The translations under genes and the position numbers were made by a program. From NCBI GenBank assembly GCA_028282805.1, contig JANQHD010000018.1, positions 42,605 through 106,604 on the forward strand: a stretch of 64,000 bases of DNA, given 5' to 3'. The stretch comes from Phycisphaeraceae bacterium (GTDB lineage: Bacteria > Planctomycetota > Phycisphaerae > Phycisphaerales > Zrk34). The notes beneath the pieces were generated by a model. That model saw only the letters and a program-made list of their open reading frames with translations. It ran no database searches and had not been told where the DNA came from. Below, piece after piece: positions 36,543 through 48,415 of this stretch (its first letter is position 1; every line of letters begins with the position of its first letter).

Positions 36543-36543
<1 letters not shown>
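35683..36543 (-). CDS. tadB: TadB-like inner-membrane platform protein (T2SF family)
   Basis: The protein has 286 residues. ATG at 36543 overlaps the cpaF stop as TGATG. Helices lie near 10-27, 58-95 and 225-280, with the T2SF core LIDGITSLSSGVRAGLTLVQSMQLLV..YRLLFSAIQAHRTRGGDVAESL. It pairs with TadC. Confidence 0.92.
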
Positions 36544-38405
<1,862 letters not shown>

Positions 38406-38438
38406 GCTCTGTCCACGGCTGGCGTTTGGGTCGGGTGT

Positions 38439-39212
38439 TTACGGCTTGATGTCGAGCCGCTTGAGCAGCGCGGGGTTGATGCTGCCGCCGGTGATCGTGC
38501 GTTTGTAATCCGAGGGGTCGCGCACGGTGAGCGTGACCTCCTCGTCGTCCAGCATGCGGATGATCTCGTTGAGCAGGAGGCTTTCCTTGTGGGTGACCTC
38601 GACGCCCACGTTGGCGTAGCTGCGGCTGGAGCGGGTGTTGGCCTGGCTGGAGGTGCGCGGCCCGACGACCAGGACGTGGACGTGCTCCATGACGAGGAAC
38701 GACTCGGGCCGGCCTCCCTTGGGCGTGACCGAGCCGTAGATGTTCACGTACATGTCCGGCGAGAGCACGGGCGGGGCGGTGTCACGCCGCACGGGGATCG
38801 TGAGCAACTCCTTGCCCGGCGCCAGCGCCACGCGGCTGGTCCCCTGGTTGCCGCTGAACGCCGAGAGCATCAGCACGTCGCCCTGGTTGACCTGCAAGCG
38901 GACGCGCTGGTCGTTGCCGATCCACGCGTCGTACTCGGCGGGCTTGATCGCGCCCGAGTAGCTCTCGGCGAACTCGTTGGGGATCCGCACCGCCTTGACG
39001 TCCTTGTCGGTCGGGTCGTCGCCCGGCTCAAGGGTGCGGGTGACCATGTAGACGGTAAAGCTCTTGGCGGCGGTCGACTTGCGGACGCTCTCGACCCGCC
39101 AGACGAACAACACCGCGGCGACCAGCCCGAGCGCGACCGCCACGATCAACAGCGTGGTGTTCGGCTTCTGGGTGTAGCTGACGGATGGGGGGGAGGTGCT
39201 GGCTTGTGTCAT
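38439..39212 (-). CDS. cpaB: CpaB/RcpC-like Flp pilus assembly protein
   Basis: The protein has 257 residues. One N-terminal membrane helix (about 20-40) is followed by a SAF domain (SFTVYMVTRTLEPGDDPTDKDVKAVRIP) and a CpaB-like domain with VALAPGKELLTIPV. It is a periplasmic part of the Tad machine that normally works with the secretin CpaC/RcpA; no secretin gene is in this window. ATG 39212 overlaps the stop of the preceding gene. Confidence 0.9.
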   Translation of the reverse strand: MTQASTSPPSVSYTQKPNTTLLIVAVALGLVAAVLFVWRVESVRKSTAAKSFTVYMVTRTLEPGDDPTDKDVKAVRIPNEFAESYSGAIKPAEYDAWIGNDQRVRLQVNQGDVLMLSAFSGNQGTSRVALAPGKELLTIPVRRDTAPPVLSPDMYVNIYGSVTPKGGRPESFLVMEHVHVLVVGPRTSSQANTRSSRSYANVGVEVTHKESLLLNEIIRMLDDEEVTLTVRDPSDYKRTITGGSINPALLKRLDIKP

Positions 39213-39781
39213 GGGTGTTTCGCCTCCGGTGGCGTTTCGGGTCGGTCTCGGTTGGGCTTAGTGTAGCCTAAGCGGATGACGACGCGAGCCGAGCGCCCCG
39301 TCTCGTGCAGCCGAACGCCCAGCGTCTCGCCCGCCCGGGTGAACGCCAGCCGGATCACCCCCCGCGCCGGTTCGTCTTGCCGGTCGGCGAGGGTGAAGCC
39401 GCGCTCGGCCGCCGCCTCTACGTAGAACGACGCCAACCCCGCCGCGTTCTTCCCTTCCACCTGCCAGACCGAGTACGCCTCGGCCGCCTCACCGCTGGGC
39501 CGTTGCCAGCGCGACAGGTTCGCCCCGCCCGGCGGCGCGGGCAGGTCGGCCGGCTCGCTCGCCAGCGGCTGGCCCTGCGCGGCGGCGAGTTGGGGTAGGT
39601 CGGTCAGGTTGGCCATCGGCTCGTCGTGCCTGCGGGCGTCGGCGGCCGGGCGGGTCGGCGTCTGCGCGGGCTGCCGGGCGATCATGTCCCGCAACTGAAG
39701 CAACACCAGCAACCCCAGCGTCAGCACCACCACGGGCAGCAACCACGTCAGCAGCGTTTTCAGCGGGGTCGGCTTGCTCAC
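39209..39781 (-). CDS. Small membrane-anchored Tad-locus protein, unknown
   Basis: The protein has 190 residues. GTG at 39781 overlaps the tadE stop (GTGA). One membrane helix (about 8-28) is followed by a Pro/Ala-rich linker and a small alpha/beta domain. I do not recognise a family. Overlapping starts and stops on both sides place it firmly in the Tad operon. Confidence 0.8.
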   Translation of the reverse strand: MSKPTPLKTLLTWLLPVVVLTLGLLVLLQLRDMIARQPAQTPTRPAADARRHDEPMANLTDLPQLAAAQGQPLASEPADLPAPPGGANLSRWQRPSGEAAEAYSVWQVEGKNAAGLASFYVEAAAERGFTLADRQDEPARGVIRLAFTRAGETLGVRLHETGRSARVVIRLGYTKPNRDRPETPPEAKHP

Positions 39782-40599
39782 GGCAGCTCGTCGTAAACGA
39801 TCGGGCCGCGGTAGTTCGGCCGTTCCAGGTACAACGAGCGCACGAACCCGGCCAGCACCTCGCGGTTGAAGCGTTGGGTCTCGTCGCTGCCGGTGCCCGG
39901 CTCGTCGTCTTCGTCGTCGTTGCCCTCGTCGTACTCCGTGTCGCGGTCGCCGTCGATGTCGTCGAGGCCTTCGTCGAACGCCATGTAAAACACGTCGCGC
40001 ACCGCGCGCGGGTGGTGGTCCGACTCCCTGCCGCCGCGCCAGGTGTCGGCACAGGCGAACTGGCTCGACGAGAACCGCCACTCGTAACCGATGCGGGCCT
40101 GCATGCGGAACACCTCCCGGCTGGCCGTGCCCAGCAGCGGGAAGTTCATCGGGTAAGCCACGACGAACCCCTCCTGGTGGCCGTTGGGCATGCGCTCCTC
40201 GTCGCTCTCCGGCTCGTAGACCAACGCCTCGGCCAGCGTGCCGGCCTCTTCCGAGAAGGTCTCGGCCTCGGCGATCAGCTCTTCGTGGGCGTTGACGGGG
40301 AACGCCTCGTCGCCCGTGGCGATGTAGTGCGTCAGCTCGACCGACTCGTCGCCGATGAACGTGCCGTGCAGTTGTTCGGTCTCGTCGGCGCTGGCCGTCA
40401 GCTGCCCCCTCGGCCCCGAGCCGCCGATGCTGTGACGCCACGCCTCGTAACGCGCGATCCGCTGCGCCGTGTTGATGTTCACGGCCAACTGGCCGAAGAA
40501 GAACATCAACGCCAGGATGAACAGGATCAAAGGCACCACCATCACCGTTTCGATCATCACGGTGCCGCGGGCTCGGGTTGTCGGTCGCGCAAGTCGCAT
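39778..40599 (-). CDS. tadE: TadE-like pseudopilin
   Basis: The protein has 273 residues. A basic N-terminus and a single pilin-like helix (RGTVMIETVMVVPLILFILALMFF) carry the Glu typical of TadE at the start of the helix. A periplasmic domain rich in acidic residues follows, with a D/E-rich stretch near residues 225-240. TadE proteins are processed by the Tad prepilin peptidase and help assemble Flp pili. The start is 2 nt after the tadG stop. Confidence 0.88.
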   Translation of the reverse strand: MRLARPTTRARGTVMIETVMVVPLILFILALMFFFGQLAVNINTAQRIARYEAWRHSIGGSGPRGQLTASADETEQLHGTFIGDESVELTHYIATGDEAFPVNAHEELIAEAETFSEEAGTLAEALVYEPESDEERMPNGHQEGFVVAYPMNFPLLGTASREVFRMQARIGYEWRFSSSQFACADTWRGGRESDHHPRAVRDVFYMAFDEGLDDIDGDRDTEYDEGNDDEDDEPGTGSDETQRFNREVLAGFVRSLYLERPNYRGPIVYDELP

Positions 40600-40601
40600 G
40601 A

Positions 40602-42557
40602 TCAGTGCCTCAGCATCACGTCGGCCAACTCGGCGGTGCGCTCGAAGTAGTCTTCCAGGAAGTCGAGCGTCGAATCGTTCACGTTGCGGTGGTCGCCGCT
40701 GGACGAGATGCGGTCGTGCCAGTCGTCCCAGCGGTCGACCGGCTCGAGCGCCGCGTTCCACATCGGCGTCCACGAATCCCACGAGTGCGTGTTGAACACC
40801 TTGGCCTGCGCGACGGCGACCATGTACGGTTCGGGCTTGCCGCCGCGGAAGCCGCTGGGCCAGCTGAACGCGCGGTCGCGCTGCCGCGTCACCGCCAGCA
40901 CCTTGAGGTACTCGAACCGGTCGTCGTCGGTGTCCTTCAACTCGATGTTCATCGGCGCCGGGGCCTGCTGAGAGCTCTTGTCGAACCCCTCGTAGCAGTT
41001 GGGGATCACCACGGGGTTGCCGATGTTCACCCCCGCGAACACGAAGTGGTCGATGCGGTAGATCGGCGTCGGCACGAGGTTGCCCTCGGAGTCGACGACC
41101 GGCTCGATGCCCAGGTCGTTGTCGAAATGCACGGAGTACGACCAAGTCTCCCGCCAGACGTGGTCGGAAACTTTTTCGACGCTCGCCCGGCGGTCCCACG
41201 AACTGGGGTTGACCCAGCCGCGCCGGCGCACGAGCCGGGGCTGGTCCTCGCCGAGCTCGTCGACCAACGCCCACGTGCCGGCGCTGAGGTAGCCCGCGCT
41301 GCCGGGGGCGACGCTGGACTTGATCTCGAGGACGATGTACCCGGTCTCGCGGATGCTGCGCCGGTTGACGCGCGCGATCTGTTGCGCCTCGTCGTAATCC
41401 ATCACCCAATCCGGGTCGATGATCTGCTCCAACTCGGGGTACGAGTCGTCGGGTGGGGTCGCTTCGGGGTCGTCGGGGTCCGGGTCGGGCCAGAGGTATT
41501 GCAGCTTCGCGTTGGCCAGCCGGCGGGTCCACCAGTCGAGCCGGGTGTTGCGCAGCCGGCTGTCGGTGAAGGCGTTGACGCGGTCGTACATGTGCTGGTG
41601 GGTGCCCCAGGTGTAGTAGCCGTTGACCTGCCACTCGGTGCAGTTCCACGTGCGCCCGGAGCCCGAGCCGCCGGAGCCGCGGCCGATGGGCACGGCGCCG
41701 CGCCCGCCCGAGGCGACCTCGCGGTTGCCGTCGGAGTAATACCCGCTGAGGCACTCGCGGTTCAGCCCGTGCCAGCCGAACACCGTGTCGTACGGGCCGC
41801 GGCTGTCTTCGTTGTCGAGCGCTTCGGGCAGCACGCCGTACTTCACCGGCAGCTCGAAGTCGTTGAACTCGCCCCGGTCGTACGGCAGCTCGGCGCGGAC
41901 CGGCAGCACCAGCGTGTCGGTCGCCGCGTGGTTCTGGCGGATGGTGACCATGCCCGCGTCGATGGCCATGGTCTGCGTGGTGTCGCCGAGCGACTCGATG
42001 GTGGCCTGGTTGAGCTCGTCCATGGCGAACATCGCCTGCCAGATCAAGCCGTGCCCGCCGTCGGGCGCGTTGTAGTACGTCATGCTCGGCACGTTGATCT
42101 CTTGGTAGAACTCGTAGACCGGCTCGATCTGCGCCAGCTCCGCCTCGAGCTCGTCGAGGTACGCGTTCATCAGCTCGTCGACCAGCTCGGCTTCCTCGCC
42201 GCCCCGGTTGGTCATGCCGCGCGCCATCTGCGCCCGCAACGCCTCGACGAACGCGATCTGTTCGCGGTAGACGAAGTCGGTGGCCTGCGGCATCGAGTCG
42301 AGCGTGTTGATCAGGCCGATGTTCATGCTCATCGAGACGTTGTTCTCGGCGATGAGGTTCAGCCCGCGCGCCATCCACGTCGCGCCGCCGATCGCCGTCG
42401 CGTCGGCGGCGTCCTGCACCTGCTGACGGCGGTTGATCATGTCGCCGGTGTTCAACACGAACAGCACCAGCGATAGCAACAGCACCACCGCGAGCATCGT
42501 GATGATCAGCACGACGCCGCGCCGTTCTGCGGTCGGGTTGTTCGGCTTGCGGGCCAT
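40602..42557 (-). CDS. tadG: TadG-like protein (Tad domain)
   Basis: The protein has 651 residues from ATG 42557; a TTG at 42572 is an alternative. The N-terminus RRGVVLIITMLAVVLLLSLVLFVLNTGDMINRRQQVQDAADATAIGGA is the classical TadG/DUF2134 anchor. A large periplasmic region with few family marks follows. It probably lies in the envelope part of the Tad apparatus. Confidence 0.85.
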   Translation of the reverse strand: MARKPNNPTAERRGVVLIITMLAVVLLLSLVLFVLNTGDMINRRQQVQDAADATAIGGATWMARGLNLIAENNVSMSMNIGLINTLDSMPQATDFVYREQIAFVEALRAQMARGMTNRGGEEAELVDELMNAYLDELEAELAQIEPVYEFYQEINVPSMTYYNAPDGGHGLIWQAMFAMDELNQATIESLGDTTQTMAIDAGMVTIRQNHAATDTLVLPVRAELPYDRGEFNDFELPVKYGVLPEALDNEDSRGPYDTVFGWHGLNRECLSGYYSDGNREVASGGRGAVPIGRGSGGSGSGRTWNCTEWQVNGYYTWGTHQHMYDRVNAFTDSRLRNTRLDWWTRRLANAKLQYLWPDPDPDDPEATPPDDSYPELEQIIDPDWVMDYDEAQQIARVNRRSIRETGYIVLEIKSSVAPGSAGYLSAGTWALVDELGEDQPRLVRRRGWVNPSSWDRRASVEKVSDHVWRETWSYSVHFDNDLGIEPVVDSEGNLVPTPIYRIDHFVFAGVNIGNPVVIPNCYEGFDKSSQQAPAPMNIELKDTDDDRFEYLKVLAVTRQRDRAFSWPSGFRGGKPEPYMVAVAQAKVFNTHSWDSWTPMWNAALEPVDRWDDWHDRISSSGDHRNVNDSTLDFLEDYFERTAELADVMLRH

Positions 42558-42561
42558 CGGT

Positions 42562-45198
42562 TCAGCTGCCAAGCTCGTTGCGTGCCTTGTCGATCGTGTC
42601 CTTGAGCCGGAAGGCCTCGGCGGTCTCGCGGATGTTCAGCGCCGCCGACACGTAGCCGGCCGCGACGTTCCACTGCCGCGCTTCGACCGCGGCGCGGGCC
42701 TTGGCCATCCAGTCCTCGTACTTCGAGTCTTGGAACTTCCTGTTCACGTCCTTGGTGTCGATGTCCGAGCCCTTGGCCGCCTCGCGCGCCTCGTGGTACT
42801 TCATGCTCGCGTCCGCGAACCGGCCCTGCCGGTAGAACGCGTCGCCGGCGTCGACTAATGCCTGGTAGTTGATGGCGACGAGGATATCCGCCTTCAGCCG
42901 GTCGGCCCTGATGTCGGCCGGGTCGTGCTGCAAGGCCTCGTCGATCTCCTGCCGGGCGGCCTTCAGGTCCCAGCGGTCGTAAGCCTCCTGGGCCTTCTGC
43001 GTGTGCATCCGGGTCAGGGCCACGTTCAGGCGCTCCTGCGTGTCGGGGTCGGTCTCGATGTCCAGGGCCCGCCGGTAGAGGTTGACCGCCTCGGCGTACT
43101 TGCGGTCGGCGAACGCGCGTTCCGCCATCTGCAGGTTCTTGCTCTTGCTGGAGGCCTTGCCCAGTTGTGCGAGCGCCTGCTTGGCACGCTCGTTGGTGTT
43201 GTCGTACGACAGGGCGAGGTTGTATTGTTCCTCGGCGCCGACGAAATCGCGCTTGTCCTCAAGGTCTTGCCCGTCCTCGTAGGCCTTGCGGCTGCGCAGG
43301 ACCAGCAGCTTGTCCTCGATCTCGTTGGAGGGATGGATGTCGTTGGCCGTCTCGTAGTTCACGATGGCCTTGGCGAGGTCGCCGCGTTCGGCGGCGTACT
43401 TGGCGGTGCTCAGCGCCCGGTTGTAGCGCAGCTCCCGCTCGTACGCCTTGATCTTGTCGTTGATCAGTTGGCTGTCGTTGCCGTCCTTGCGCGCGGATTC
43501 GAGCTTGTCGATCGCGTCGTTGAGCTTGCCGTCCTGCGCCAGCTCGTCGGCCTCGTCCAACAACGCCTGCAGCTGCTTGGTCCAGACCAGCCGTTCGATG
43601 CGCCCGCTGAACCGCTCGAGGATCTGCTTTTCGCCGTCGCTCAGCCGCCTGATCGCCGAGTGGTCGTAGACCTGGATGATCTGGGCGCGGGCGGTGTCGA
43701 GGTCTTCGGCCACGATGCTCGCGTCGATCTTCGCGCAGATGTCGGCGAACGCGCGCGCGTCGCGCACGGACTTGCGGAACCCGCCGATCTTGTCCCGGTC
43801 GAACACGTGCTTCTCGCCCACGCCCTTGCTGGCGTAGTCGTCCGCCCGCTCGGCCGACTGGTTCGCCTCGTCGTACGCGGCCAGCGCTTCGCCGTAGTTC
43901 AACTCGTCCATCGCCGCATCCGCCCGGTCGCGTTCGAGCATCGCCTTGCACATGAAGCCGTAGCTGCCACAGATCGTGCGGATCTGCAGGTCGGCCTTCC
44001 ACTTCGGGTCCTTGAAAACCTTGTCGAAGCCGGTGCGGGCCTCTGCGAACTGGCCGTCGCCGTACTGCTCGATGGCCGCCTTGATCACGCCGAGGGCCTG
44101 GTTGCGTTCGGCGCGGGCGGTCTGGGCGTCGGCGTACTCTTTGTAGGCCAGCAGCCCGCCGGTCGCGAGGATCAGCAGGCCGAGCACCGCCGCGAGCACC
44201 ACGTTCTTCTTGCTGCGGGTCGGCAGCGGGGCGGTGGGCTCGGCGGGGGGGGCGAGCTGGGCTTGGGCGGCGGCCTCGGCGGCCTTCTCCTGCGCCGCGG
44301 CGGCCCGGCCGGCGGCGCTGAAGTGGCGTTTGAGCACGTCGAGCAGCTGCCCGGCGTCGCCGATGCGCTGCGCGGGGTTCTTGTCCATCAAACGCTCGAC
44401 CACACCGCTCAGCTCCTCGGGCAGCTCGGGGTCGAGCTTGGCGACCGGCTGGGCGATCAGGCGCGGGTTGGTGTGCCACTTCATCCAGCGCAGCGCCTGG
44501 TTGCGCTGGTCGCGCAACACGGTCTTGAACTGCTGCTCGAAAGCGGGTCGGCCGAGCAGCATCTCGTAGGCGATCATGCCCAGCGAGTACAGGTCGCAGC
44601 GGGCGTCGACGTCCTGCTCGGTGAACAACTCGGGCGCCATGTAACGCGCGGTGCCGAGGGCGAGCATGTCCTGCTCGCCGACCAGCGACGCCTGGCCGAA
44701 GTCGCAGAGCTTCACGCCGCCGTCGCGCGGCAGCAGGATGTTGCCGGGCTTGAGGTCGCGGTGGACGATGCCGGCCTCGTGGATGGCGCGCAGCGCGATG
44801 GCGGTCTGGTGCAGGATGCCCAGCGCCTGCTTGGGGTCCATCGGGCCGTCGAGCTTGGCCAGCACGCGGTCGAGCGACGAGCCGTCGACGTATTCCATGA
44901 CGATGAACAGGCCGCGCTCGTCTTCGATGCGGTCGATGACCTGGGTGAGGTTCTTGTGGGCCTCCGATGCCTTCTTCGCGAGCTCCGATTCCTGGCGGAA
45001 GCGCGCCCGCATCGCCTCGTCGGCCTGCGCGGCGTTGGCGATCTGCTTGATGGCGACCTCGCGGTTGAGCAGCGAGTCGTGACCCTTCCAGACCAGCGAC
45101 AGGCCGCCGGCGGCGAGGGGGGATTGGACATCGAAATACCCGAGGCGGTCGCCGGGGTGCAGGGCGGGGGTGATCTGTTCGTCGGTCTCGAAACTCAT
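42562..45198 (-). CDS. Ser/Thr protein kinase with transmembrane helix and TPR-like repeats
   Basis: The protein has 878 residues. The kinase domain (about 20-285) has a catalytic Lys51 (EVAIKQI), HRDLKPGN (146-153), DFG and APE motifs, so it should be active. An Ala/Pro-rich linker, a membrane helix (about 332-352) and a long outer region with tandem helical repeats of TPR type (about 380-870) follow. Being inside the Tad gene run, 4 bp before tadG, it probably regulates pilus assembly by phosphorylating partners read by the FHA domains of CpaF and the 33791-34708 protein. This link is inferred. Confidence 0.95.
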   Translation of the reverse strand: MSFETDEQITPALHPGDRLGYFDVQSPLAAGGLSLVWKGHDSLLNREVAIKQIANAAQADEAMRARFRQESELAKKASEAHKNLTQVIDRIEDERGLFIVMEYVDGSSLDRVLAKLDGPMDPKQALGILHQTAIALRAIHEAGIVHRDLKPGNILLPRDGGVKLCDFGQASLVGEQDMLALGTARYMAPELFTEQDVDARCDLYSLGMIAYEMLLGRPAFEQQFKTVLRDQRNQALRWMKWHTNPRLIAQPVAKLDPELPEELSGVVERLMDKNPAQRIGDAGQLLDVLKRHFSAAGRAAAAQEKAAEAAAQAQLAPPAEPTAPLPTRSKKNVVLAAVLGLLILATGGLLAYKEYADAQTARAERNQALGVIKAAIEQYGDGQFAEARTGFDKVFKDPKWKADLQIRTICGSYGFMCKAMLERDRADAAMDELNYGEALAAYDEANQSAERADDYASKGVGEKHVFDRDKIGGFRKSVRDARAFADICAKIDASIVAEDLDTARAQIIQVYDHSAIRRLSDGEKQILERFSGRIERLVWTKQLQALLDEADELAQDGKLNDAIDKLESARKDGNDSQLINDKIKAYERELRYNRALSTAKYAAERGDLAKAIVNYETANDIHPSNEIEDKLLVLRSRKAYEDGQDLEDKRDFVGAEEQYNLALSYDNTNERAKQALAQLGKASSKSKNLQMAERAFADRKYAEAVNLYRRALDIETDPDTQERLNVALTRMHTQKAQEAYDRWDLKAARQEIDEALQHDPADIRADRLKADILVAINYQALVDAGDAFYRQGRFADASMKYHEAREAAKGSDIDTKDVNRKFQDSKYEDWMAKARAAVEARQWNVAAGYVSAALNIRETAEAFRLKDTIDKARNELGS

Positions 45199-45225
45199 GG
45201 GCGTTGGGCCGTGTCCTTGGGGTGG

Positions 45226-46101
45226 TTAATACGGTGGGGTGGTGCGCGGGATGGTGGGCAACGGCGGCAGCTCGTCGCGCATCCCTTCGTTGGTCAGCGT
45301 GCAATCGGATTTCACTTGCACGTACATGCCGCGCTCGCCGTCGGCCCGGCCTTCGCCGAAGATGCGGTTGACGTAGGGCACGCCGAGGTACAGCTTGTGC
45401 GTGAGGTAGGCGGTGATCGCGTCGCGGTGGCCGTAGGTGTGCGACTCGCCGGGTTGCAGTTGGACCCTGTCGATGGCGTCGGAGTCGAGCACCTCGGGGT
45501 AGCCCAGCGTGACCTCGGTGTTTTCCAGGCAGTAGTTGAGCTTCTCGCGCGCCAGGTCGCCGGTCCACCGCGGCACCGGCTCGCCCGCGTAGTAGTCGGC
45601 CAGGCCCTCGGCGTAGCGGTCGGCCAGCTCGGCGTCGTAGCTCGAGTCGAGCCGGCCCCCGAACGGCGTCAGGGCGATCGCGGCGGCCTCGAGGATCAGG
45701 TCGTGCTTGGTGTTGCCCTCGCCCTGGGTGTATTCGTTGGGCCCGTCGTCGGCGAACGCGCGAGGCACGTGCACGATCGCCGCGCGGGCCGCGGCGTAGG
45801 CGCTGTAGTGCACGTTCATGTTGCCGGCCATGAGCATCGTGACCTGCGCCAGGGACAGCATGAGGAACAGCAGGAACGGGAAGACCAGCGTGAACTCGAT
45901 GGTGGCGGTGCCGTCTTCATCTCTCACGCCGGCGAAGCGCGCGCCCCCGGCGTGCAAGCGGCGCAGCGCCACCCAACCCACGGCGATGCCCACCGCGCAC
46001 AGCAGCGCGACAACCAGGCACCACCGGCCCAGGGGGCTGGACATCGCCTGCCACCAGATCGGCTGCGTGTCGGCGAGGGTTGTCGTGGGTTCGGTCAGCA
46101 C
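45226..46101 (-). CDS. TadE-like pseudopilin with N-terminal anchor
   Basis: The protein has 291 residues. A first hydrophobic segment lies at about 25-45 (WCLVVALLCAVGIAVGWVAL), then a TadE-like helix (GTATIEFTLVFPFLLFLMLSLAQVTML) at about 64-92 with the characteristic Glu. A second membrane segment ahead of the TadE helix is unusual. The rest is a periplasmic domain. It lies 27 bp upstream of the kinase gene in transcription order. Confidence 0.82.
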   Translation of the reverse strand: MLTEPTTTLADTQPIWWQAMSSPLGRWCLVVALLCAVGIAVGWVALRRLHAGGARFAGVRDEDGTATIEFTLVFPFLLFLMLSLAQVTMLMAGNMNVHYSAYAAARAAIVHVPRAFADDGPNEYTQGEGNTKHDLILEAAAIALTPFGGRLDSSYDAELADRYAEGLADYYAGEPVPRWTGDLAREKLNYCLENTEVTLGYPEVLDSDAIDRVQLQPGESHTYGHRDAITAYLTHKLYLGVPYVNRIFGEGRADGERGMYVQVKSDCTLTNEGMRDELPPLPTIPRTTPPY

Positions 46102-46136
46102 GTCCGGCTCCGTGGGGTGCGGGGCATCGGTTCATT

Positions 46137-46736
46137 TTACCAGCCGGCGGCCCATGGGGTGTTCAACCCGAGCAACACTTCGGCCGCCGCGAGCAGGCCG
46201 CCGACGCCGATCGCCAGGGCGAAGGGCACGCGCGGGCTGTCGTCGGGGATCGCGTGGTCGACCCGCGCCGCCTTGGTCAGCACCACGGACCACAGGCGGT
46301 GCATCGTGCGCTTGACCAGGCCGCCGCGGAGCATCACGACGATCGCCAGCACCATGGCGACCACGAACGCGTAAACCGCGGCGGAGGCCAGGCACTGCCA
46401 GCTCGCGGTCAGGGCGCCGTACGCGCCCATCAGCTTCACGTCGCCGAACCCGAGGCCCCCGGCGACGACGAGCACGCCGAAGCCCATCAGGCCGATCATC
46501 GTCGCGAACAGCGAAGCCTGGAACCCGGCCCACGAGGCGGTCTGACCGGTCACCAGGCCCGGCGCCAACTCCTGCCCGAACGGTGCGCCGAACACCGTGG
46601 CCAGCGCCAGCCCCGTGAGGATCGCCGGCAGCGTCAGCCAGTTGTAGACCTTGCCGGTCTTGATGTCCGTCACCGAGGCGACGATGAGCACCCCGGTCAA
46701 CAGGCCCAAGGCGGTCCAATGCGCTAAGTCAGTCAT
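46137..46736 (-). CDS. tadV: Prepilin peptidase, TadV/CpaA type
   Basis: The protein has 199 residues with six or so membrane helices. The two catalytic aspartates are in SVTDIKTGKVYNW and GFGDVKL, the A24 peptidase signature. It should process the Flp-like pilins and TadE proteins. The N-terminal methylase domain of PilD is absent, as in CpaA. Confidence 0.92.
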   Translation of the reverse strand: MTDLAHWTALGLLTGVLIVASVTDIKTGKVYNWLTLPAILTGLALATVFGAPFGQELAPGLVTGQTASWAGFQASLFATMIGLMGFGVLVVAGGLGFGDVKLMGAYGALTASWQCLASAAVYAFVVAMVLAIVVMLRGGLVKRTMHRLWSVVLTKAARVDHAIPDDSPRVPFALAIGVGGLLAAAEVLLGLNTPWAAGW

Positions 46737-46777
46737 AAATCATACGGATTCGTGTGCGGCGTCACTCGACGCGGGGT

Positions 46778-46975
46778 TTAGCCTTGGGGGTCGAAGTCGT
46801 CGTCCAGGACCTCGTCGGACTTGTCGCGGAACCAGTCGGCGATCGTGTCACGGAAGAACATCAACAGCAAGAGCACGGGCACGACGATGGCGCCGATGAT
46901 GAGCACCTTCTCCAGCCCTTCCGCGCCCCGTTCGTCCGCGTAGGCTCGCTTGAGCAGTTTCATCATGGCATTCAT
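46778..46975 (-). CDS. flp: Flp-type pilin
   Basis: The protein has 65 residues; AAAGGAC precedes the ATG at 46975. The charged N-terminus ends DERGAEG and leads into LEKVLIIGAIVVPVLLLLMFF, the Flp hydrophobic helix with a Glu near its start. An acidic C-terminal tail (DEVLDDDFDPQG) follows. It is probably the structural subunit. Confidence 0.88.
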   Translation of the reverse strand: MNAMMKLLKRAYADERGAEGLEKVLIIGAIVVPVLLLLMFFRDTIADWFRDKSDEVLDDDFDPQG

Positions 46976-47075
46976 ACGGTGTCCTTTCACTTCTCTCGTA
47001 AGGTTTCGGTCCTGCGCAGCCCGGCGATGCGTGTCGATCTTTCGCCCGAGCCTATGGTGCGCGGGCGCCCGCGGT

Positions 47076-47306
47076 TTACGGGAACGGTAATCCATTGATC
47101 GTCGTGATCATCTGGTAATGGCCAAGAAGCGCCGCGAAGGCGAGCTTGAGCGTCCAATAACCCGGCAGCGCAATCGCGCCCAACACCAACACCCACTCCA
47201 GCATGGTCGCACCGGATTCGTCGGCCAGCTCGGGCCGCTTGCGGAGCTTGTGAAGATGGGCGATGAGTTTGCGCAAATCGTGGCCTCGCAATATCATAGA
47301 CGTCAC
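47076..47306 (-). CDS. Second Flp-like pilin
   Basis: The protein has 76 residues from GTG 47306, which overlaps the stop of the upstream cpaF; ATG 47297 is an alternative. The motif DESGATMLEWVLVLGAIALPG parallels the flp gene next door (same G-x-x-x-LE-x-VL-x-x-GAI pattern). A longer basic N-terminal leader precedes it. It could be a minor pilin. Confidence 0.75.
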   Translation of the reverse strand: MTSMILRGHDLRKLIAHLHKLRKRPELADESGATMLEWVLVLGAIALPGYWTLKLAFAALLGHYQMITTINGLPFP

Positions 47307-48415
47307 ATGAAGATCGGTTCGGTCAGCTTCGAAACCAGCTTTTCTTCCTCCGGTTTCAGGTGGCCTGCATGGCTAGAACGCTCGCCGGTCCACCGCAATT
47401 GCATGCTGATATCCCCGTTTTCGTCTTCGACGCGCTGCATGTTGAAGATGTCACGGATGCGGTAATGGCCGTCGTCGGACAGCGGGTCGACCTCGGAGAT
47501 CTCGGTGACCAGCCGGCGGCCGCCGACGTAGCGGTTCATCTGCACGACCACGTCGATGGCGCTGGCGACCTGGCTGCGCAGGGCGTGCAGGGGCATCTCC
47601 ACGTCGCTCATCATGGCCATGGTCTCGAGGCGGTTGAGCGCATCGGCGGGGTTGTTGGCGTGGAGCGTGCCCATCGACCCGCCCTGGCCGGAGGTCATGG
47701 CCTGGATCATGTCCAGCGCCTCGCCGCCGCGCACCTCGCCGATGATGATCCGGTCCGGCCTCAGCCGCAGCGACGAGCGGAACAGCTCGCGGATGCCCAC
47801 CGCGCCCCGCCCGTAGCGGTCGGGCGGCTTGGTCTCCAGCGACAGCACGTGGTCCTGCTGCAACTGGAGCTCGGCCGAGTCTTCGATCACGACGATCCGG
47901 CTCTTGGGCGGGACGATGCCGCTGATCGCGTTCAGCAGCGAGGTCTTGCCCGTGGACGTGCCGCCGGCGACGAGCAGGTTGCGCTCCGACAGCACGTTGA
48001 CGTTGAGGAACTCGCGCGCTTCGGGTGTGATCGAGCCGAGCTCCACCAGCCAGTCCATGTCGAGCATCGACTTGGAGAACTTGCGGATCGACACGGCGAT
48101 GCCGAACCGGGCGCACGGCTCCTTGACCACGTGCACGCGGCTGCCGTCGGGCAGGCGGGCGTCGATGAGCGAGACCTCGTCGTACAGCGAGCGGCGGGTG
48201 TATTGCAGGATGTTGTTGACCGCCGCCTCGTAGGCTTCCTGGTCGGCGAAGCGGGCGCCGGTGAGGATCATCTGGCCATCTTTTTCGATGTAGATCTCGT
48301 CGGCGTGGTTGATCATGACCTCGGTGACGCCGGGGTCTTCCATGAACTGCTTGATCGGCTTGAGGTAGTGGTCGACGGTCGCGGCGAAGATGTCTTGTTT
48401 GGTGTCGGTGGCCAT
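47303..48415 (-). CDS. CpaF/TadA secretion ATPase without FHA domain
   Basis: The protein has 370 residues. The core ATPase has Walker [22 protein letters not shown] and [15 protein letters not shown]. It lacks the FHA domain and the long helical N-terminus of the 36543-38405 protein. It is the first gene of the Tad run. Two ATPases may serve extension and retraction, as in type IV pili, which would be unusual for Tad systems. Confidence 0.94.
   Translation of the reverse strand: MATDTKQDIFAATVDHYLKPIKQFMEDPGVTEVMINHADEIYIEKDGQMILTGARFADQEAYEAAVNNILQYTRRSLYDEVSLIDARLPDGSRVHVVKEPCARFGIAVSIRKFSKSMLDMDWLVELGSITPEAREFLNVNVLSERNLLVAGGTSTGKTSLLNAISGIVPPKSRIVVIEDSAELQLQQDHVLSLETKPPDRYGRGAVGIRELFRSSLRLRPDRIIIGEVRGGEALDMIQAMTSGQGGSMGTLHANNPADALNRLETMAMMSDVEMPLHALRSQVASAIDVVVQMNRYVGGRRLVTEISEVDPLSDDGHYRIRDIFNMQRVEDENGDISMQLRWTGERSSHAGHLKPEEEKLVSKLTEPIFM

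Noticed and set aside
42925..46374. A 1,149-codon open frame on the plus strand across the kinase and TadE genes
   Set aside because: It spans two clear minus-strand genes and their gap and shows the composition of an antisense shadow.
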